Shown here one piece after another: positions 58,702-64,000 of a DNA stretch of 64,000 bases (positions are counted from its first letter, which is position 1; the number at the start of each line of letters is the position of its first letter). The stretch is from Muricea muricata (Eukaryota; Cnidaria; Anthozoa; Malacalcyonacea; Plexauridae): positions 26,927,746 through 26,991,745 of the forward strand of contig OY979717.1 of NCBI GenBank assembly GCA_963855995.1, given 5' to 3'. The notes beneath the pieces were generated by a model, which saw only the letters and a program-made list of their open reading frames with translations, made no database searches and was not told where the DNA came from. Made by a program: the position numbers and the translations under genes.

Positions 58702-59919
58702 GTGTAGGGGTGAACGGAGCGTCCATGTTTATTAGGGAGGGTGATAGTGTGAGCACATGCCATAAAAAAGCAAATATTTGCCTGCTTTTTGGCTCCGAAC
58801 AAGTTTCTAGAGACATTCTTCCCGAGTATTTTTCCTGTATTATGTTGCTTATGCATATGTCGCTAGGGAGGACCAGGCTCATAAGCAGAGCTTTCACGCT
58901 CTTCGATTCAACATTTCTCTTCTTCGAAAGCATTCTCGACACAGCTACTATTATTGCCTAATATTCGTAACAATGTGCCGCAAACCAGTTCCACAGTCTT
59001 TTTAAAGTATTACTGGCACACTATGTTTACGGGCCTTTCGAAAAGTAAAAATAATGTCAAAAATATCTTGTTTGCTTCAATATCAGGTAAAACACTTGAA
59101 GATTGGTAAATAATTAATTAATCATAAAGCAGATTATAAAAAAGTTCATTGTGATGCCCCAGACAAAGTTATCACGCTGGCAGCAAATTGACCATTTTAC
59201 TATGGTTTCTGTAGGTCAGTAATCCTATAAGCGTGTTAGGACATGCCATGAATGGAGAGAGGGGGGGGGGGGTTAGTTATATAAACATGCATATACTTTC
59301 GCGTTTCCAAGATTTGCGTCAACTTTATAGACTTTATATGTTTAGTAATTTTCGTAGGGGAAAGAGGGTGTTATAGCCCACTCCCCTCTTTTCGTAGTGC
59401 CTGAATATCCATGTGCATCTCGAATGAGATGCCTTCTTTCGGCAAGTGATTATTATGCAAGAAAAATAACAACCATAATGAAATGAATTCATTACTTGTG
59501 TGATTTTTCTGCTATGCAAGTCATCATCTTACGCCAAGTACATTTACGAACTACCTGTTCAACGTTACATATACTTCATAGCATTACACTGATAAATAAT
59601 TGAACTGTTAAAAAACATGCATTAGTGAAGCAAAACGATATTCGTTTATCAGACTACGTGCCCATGCACGGTGTCGTTTCCCGAGTGTTTTCATTCGAAT
59701 TATTTCAAAAAGCTTTCAACGTTTTGACATACTTTAATAAAAACCAGCATAAACCTTGTCTTTGGACAAAAACTAAACAAATTAAAATATAATTTTGTTG
59801 AAACAGCAGGTATAAGTTTGTTATCGCACTTTGATATAATAAACTTACGTGGTGTTTCCACAAATTATAGTTTAATTTGATATTCACCATACAAACATAC
59901 AAGGAACTTATTAAACACT

Positions 59920-62900
59920 TCATGCGATAAAAAAACTTTCATAGTTGATTCGTTGTACTTTGAAACGCTTGGAAACGACTTCGTGTCTCAGTCTGCATAC
60001 TGTACACCTCCTTTGGCGTTTCATTTCAAATAAAGATCTACAAGTATGAATGAGGAACATACAAGGGAAACAGTACCTGTATGTGCTTGCTGTAGTACTC
60101 CTTAGGTGTTCTGGATCGTCAATACAAGCTGGACGATGATCGTAAAAGAGCACACAACCCGTGTAGCCTGGAATGTTTCCTTTCCTGAAAAAATAATTGA
60201 AGCACATTGCATGGATATGCGGAGACCAAACGTGCATGTAAACCAATGCTCCCCCCCCCCCCCGACCTGTTTGGGATTAAATGCACTGTACTTAGTATTA
60301 CCATGACAAATTACTGGATGCTGATTGGTTACGAGGCGCACAATTAATTCATTAATTGTACAGAAGTATAATATTAACGATTTCAAATGACTGAAATGCG
60401 GAGAAAATCTCCAAAATTTTTGTTTTAAAATGAAAATATGGTGTTGACATTGAAATTTGTCTTCCACAAGAGCTGGATAAAGGACTTAAAAAGCTGCTTT
60501 TCAAACGTCGAGCATTAGAGATGTGCAACTCATACCTTGCAGTATCAGTATATTTAGGCTGTAGTGTTTTCTGTTTATTTCGAGAATTAAACGCCGACTT
60601 TGGATCGTCTATTTCCCCTGGTCCTCCACTCACATGTCCCCTACAAAGTAAAATCTGATTCAAGAAAATACGCTAGCAAGATCAAACTGTATGTACTATT
60701 TGCAACATAAATGACCGTGTTGTATCTGGTATACAAACTCGAGCTCAAGGCGAGAGTTGTAAATCTGATCCAACACGGACGCAAATAGCTTGTGAAACTT
60801 TCCAGTTTTATATAGATTTATTGGCGAAGTAACTTTGGAAATATATTTTATATAAGACAAGAGGATAAAATTAAAGTATATGCAAATCAACAGAAATCTG
60901 TATCATGTACAACGTAGTAATTTCTTTTGAAATCGATTGTTTTACGGTTATTCAATTTGGTTTAAGAATATACAATATTTTCCCTTCTAAATTGAATTGC
61001 TCAGCCTAGCATAAGTAAAACCTTAATAACATTCAGCCATATTTCTTCGCATTTGCCTGATTTTGTTTTTAATTAAATAACCTGTAACTCTTAATAAATA
61101 AATAAATAAATAATATATTTTTTATTTAAATTAAAGGGAAAAAAGGCAGAACACATTTAAGTCCCTCGTTACTCCAGCAGTTAATAGTTAACAATGTTAA
61201 CAAAACAGACAGTAAAACTAAATTTTGTCTTCAGTATAATTTCAACTGTTTATAGCGGTCACCGAGGTTCGCCTTGATTGGCCATTAGCTCAAACAAAAA
61301 TTGAATTTTAGAACAATCTTTGATTTGATGAAACTTTGGACTTGCATCACATCGCGTTACGACTGGGATTTAGCAGATAAAATTTGATAAAACTAAATGT
61401 ATGAGGAAGCGTTTCTTACGATGCATGTGATTAGGAAATTACGATATTTTTGTTCATTGTATATGTTTCAAAGTAGATATAAATCTAGAGTAAATTCAGA
61501 CTAACATACATGTATCCTGGCAGATGTGTAATCTTCTTATGAGGCGAGCAGCTAAAAACAAAGCGTTTGTAAGTAAAAAAAACCATAAATAAATTTCTTT
61601 ACTCGGATCTAATCATGCGAGTGTTACTGGTGTTACCGAAGGGCATACAAAGTCATGTGCTAAACCCATCGTCCATGATACTGTGCGTCCGAACTTACAA
61701 ACAAAACAAAAGGTGCCGTCCTCAAATTTAGCCGCACAATACCAGGCGAGTTGGACACTGATCGTCTACTGAACAGCGAAAACGCAAATTCTACGATGAA
61801 GAGAAACTTTACTGCAAAAATATCGGGAAATATTTTTGTGTGCAATCTAGGCAAATTAATAATTATTTTCCATAATAAAGCCTGCTTGCTGCGGCTTCCA
61901 ACAAATAGATGGGCCCATTCAGTGACACATGCGTGCTGGATTTCTTTTTTAAATTTTTAAATTACATTTGTGGGGTCGCAGCCAAAGACTACGATGGATT
62001 CTCCCTTTGATAATACCAAATAGTCAGCTTACCAACGATTTGCCTAAATCAATTAAATGTTAAAGCTAACGATGAAACTCGAGCATGATTATTGCCTGAG
62101 TCACTTCAGTAACCAATCACATAATTATAGGCTTTTGTTGCAGCCATGCATGAATATGCTTTGTTAAACTTTTTAAAATGTTGTGATCAATGTCTTTCAA
62201 ATTTTGCCTAAATGCCAAAATAGGGTTCAACAAAATGTAAATGCAGAGTCTACCACTACCTACAGCATATTCTTAATGTTTTAAATTCTGTGGATGCTGC
62301 TATTTCAATCAAAGATGTTCGCCCAAAAGCGTAAACTGTAAACTATGAGCGTACAAGGGATGATGGACTATTCTATGATGGATTTATTTAGACCCTAATA
62401 CTAAGGAAATTACCTTTGCAGCAAGTAAATTTGTGTCGTTATTTTCCTATGTGCTCTCGATGTTGTTTCAAAGAAATAATTCCGTGTTTAGATGTGAAAA
62501 TCAACAATAACCCGTCAGACCTTGCGCGTGAATAGTTTACCATTTAAGGTTTTGGACGGACAAGTTCCTTTAATAAATTAGTTGTGTAAGGTTGGTATAC
62601 TTTGCAATATACCAAAATATTCAGTATAGCATTTGTGGTTGTTTTGGTAACAACATTTATATAAATCTCATTTACGCGATTTCCAGTCGTCATTTTCGCT
62701 TAATTTTTCCCAGTATTTGGGCCAGAACTTTACAGCGGATTTCATATAAAGAATTGAAAACTTTTATGCTGTTAAATAAGACTTTTTGTCCGCGCAACCG
62801 ATCCGAGCGTACCCCAATAACATGGGTACAACGTCTATGGGTACAATAATATAGGTACAACGTACAACGTGCGATAATTCCACTAACTTACTACATGTAG

Positions 62901-63170
62901 AATTGTATCTTCATGCATACAAAATCAAGCCTGTCCCCAACCCTAACCCTAACCGTGATAATTCCAAAAATTTATTGGATACAATAATATTATTGGGGTA
63001 AAAACATTCGGATCGAGTGGTCCGCGGCGTCCGCTTAAAATAGCAGCAAAAAATGACCATCATACATGATGCTAAAAAATATATTAAACTTACAAACGAA
63101 TTGGTCCCTTTACATGATATCCATCTCTCGTTTGGGCGTAATCCCAGGAGAATGGTCTGCTTCCAAATTG
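59920..63170 (-). CDS. PGYxG-motif protein, ciliary/sperm microtubule-inner-protein-like (5' incomplete)
   Basis: Five exons chain in phase with GT-AG borders: 63170-63094 (FGSRPFSWDYAQTRDGYHVK), 61551-61510 (KKITHLPGYM), 60640-60536 (GHVSGGPGEIDDPKSAF), about 60184-60077 (KGNIPGYTGCVLFYDHRPAC, then STTASTYR) and 60037-59920, ending at a TGA. Splicing creates HLPGYMGHVSG and leaves a second GNIPGYTGCV. Repeated P-G-Y-x-G motifs are typical of FAM166/CIMIP2-like and other small sperm or ciliary axoneme proteins, which bind the inside of doublet microtubules. That assignment is by motif only. The basic last exon (KRQRRCTVCRLRH) could be an alternative end. The first exon must lie to the right of 63170 and was not identified. 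The introns hold two repeats. Confidence 0.6.
61093..61114. repeat. (AAAT)n microsatellite
   Basis: About five AAAT units in a row, followed by a further A/T-only stretch. Confidence 0.85.
62323..62555. mobile_element. 233-bp MITE (CCAAAAG family, copy 2)
   Basis: It starts CCAAAAGCGTAAACTGTAAACT and ends AGTTTACCATTTAAGGTTTTGG. It shares its ends with the copy at 47993-48222 and its core in opposite orientation. It lies in an intron of the PGYxG gene. Confidence 0.65.
62790..63025. repeat. short inverted-repeat element
   Basis: CGATCCGAGCGTACCCCAATAA is mirrored by TTATTGGGGTAAAAACATTCGGATCG, with GTCCGCG-type flanks on both sides. Inside are repeats of GGGTACAA(CGT). It lies just downstream of the exon ending at 63094. 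Confidence 0.55.
62941..62954. repeat. short interstitial telomere-like run
   Basis: CCCTAACCCTAACC, just over two units of the TTAGGG type. It is too short to mark a telomere. Confidence 0.6.
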
Positions 63171-64000
63171 CTTAAAGAATATCACTCATTGTTAGCTAAA
63201 GGAATGTGGTATTCACTAGTAACATAATTTGTCAGCTTGATCTCAGACACTGTTTGTGGGCTCATATTGAATCTTACATTGCATATGATTGTAAAAATGA
63301 TTTTTAAAAGTTTTTAGCCGTAGAATTAGAAAAATCGCTCAAGTGGTTACTATGTTTCTATCTGTAAATGCCTTTTTCCACAGCGATTCTTCTAACCAGT
63401 AGCAAATTTGAAGTTGTATTTCTATCATGTATAGGGAATAAGAAATGTAGCTGACGTAGGACGCACACCAATTAATTAAGTAGTCTCAGTTATTTATGCT
63501 GCAAAACATTTGACTTAGTTAAAGGCGTATATTAATCAAAGCTGTACTACAAACTTTGTGTGGGATTTGAATAAGCTTTTGTTAAAATGGAACCCATAAG
63601 AATTGTGTTACCCTCAGTGTTCAGTTTTGGGATAGGTAGAAATTCAACTGCTAAATCATGCCATGATCTTCAGCGATTTTCCTTTGCACAATCATTCTTT
63701 CAGATAGGACTTAAACAGTCCCCAACATAGGTATATGTTTAACCATCGAAAAAGTATTTTAGTGAATCCTTTTCCTTTAACGAGGACATAAAAAACTTTC
63801 TTGCAACCAATCTGCTTGATATAATCTTTGAACTACGTTCATTATTTGAAAAGCTCTTTATAAAATTGACAATAGATTTGAGTACGGCTGCGAACAACTA
63901 CAAGATTTTGCAAAATCAGATCGCTAATTCCCGTTTTTTGGTACATTCTGTTTGATCAAAAGCAAAGAGGAATACTGTCACCAAAAGAATGAAAAAGTCC
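63171..64000. other. non-coding end of window
   Basis: Probably the intron or 5' flank of the PGYxG gene. I could not identify an exon that joins the one beginning at 63170. Confidence 0.4.

Larger units (their letters stand above)
55399..59919. other. intergenic region with small transposon relics
   Basis: Apart from the three repeats listed separately, I see no supported gene. Frames near 55855-56058 and 56395-56679 are open but have no recognised motif or splice context. A 14-bp hairpin, AAGTCCGTCTCTC/GAGAGACGGACTT, lies at about 56419-56468, and there is a poly-G run at 59264. Confidence 0.45.

Noticed and set aside
61699-61768. Apparent exon (RRSVSNSPGIVRL) in the PGYxG gene
   Set aside because: It has splice-like borders and joins the exon on its right in phase, but it breaks phase with the next exon, while skipping it restores a continuous frame and the PGYMG junction.
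62941-62954. Chromosome-end signal
   Set aside because: Only just over two CCCTAA units, with ordinary sequence on both sides.

Overview
The window is AT-rich eukaryotic (metazoan) genomic DNA, most likely from an anthozoan cnidarian. This rests on the content rather than on any database match: spliced genes with GT-AG introns, a secreted PAN/apple plus fibrinogen-domain protein of a kind common in anthozoans, a Schlafen-core protein, and a repeat mix of hAT, PIF/Harbinger, P, TTAA-target (Kolobok/piggyBac-type), Tc1/mariner-type MITEs, BEL/Pao, Ty3/gypsy chromovirus and LINE relics. Only three or four stretches look like host genes; well over half of the sequence is transposable elements, many nested in one another.

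Layout. 1-2.3 kb: a hAT-type transposase gene entering from the left edge. 2.9-4.4 kb: a decayed RING-finger fragment, a mariner-type MITE and a palindromic element. 4.6-13.8 kb: two adjacent elements that share a TTAA target site, a 3 kb non-coding element carrying ~390-bp tandem repeats and a foldback element with ~0.9 kb arms. The foldback's left arm holds a complete PIF/Harbinger element with both proteins (transposase and Myb/MADF-type partner) open. 14.2-24.7 kb: a minus-strand P-element transposase pseudogene split by two later insertions. One is a 4.6 kb Kolobok-like transposon whose spliced transposase is fused to a DEDDh 3'-5' exonuclease. The other is a 2.9 kb element with 9-bp target duplication and long TIRs that contains candidate exons on both strands. 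26.5-28.1 kb: a Schlafen-like exon and a small unidentified spliced gene start. 28-31.7 kb: LINE relics and long inverted repeats.

32.1-44.85 kb: a decayed Ty3/gypsy chromovirus whose 5' LTR is interrupted by a BEL/Pao element with identical 231-bp LTRs but no reverse transcriptase core. Its leader is interrupted by a 2 kb TIR element with 8-bp TSD, and its gag by an 809-bp Harbinger-derived MITE. 45-52 kb: mostly non-coding with small MITEs and palindromes. 52.0-55.4 kb: a complete three-exon PAN + fibrinogen-like secreted protein gene. 55.4-59.9 kb: non-coding with MITEs. 59.9-63.2 kb: five phase-compatible minus-strand exons of a gene with two PGYxG motifs, resembling ciliary/sperm microtubule inner proteins.

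The strongest results come from reading insertions as dated events. Target duplications, a preserved empty site in the opposite arm of the foldback, and reading frames that resume across insertions let the order of transposition be read directly. Boundaries, introns and frames were worked out by eye; family names rest on recognised motifs. Some coordinates, particularly LTR edges and small exons, may be off by one or a few bases.
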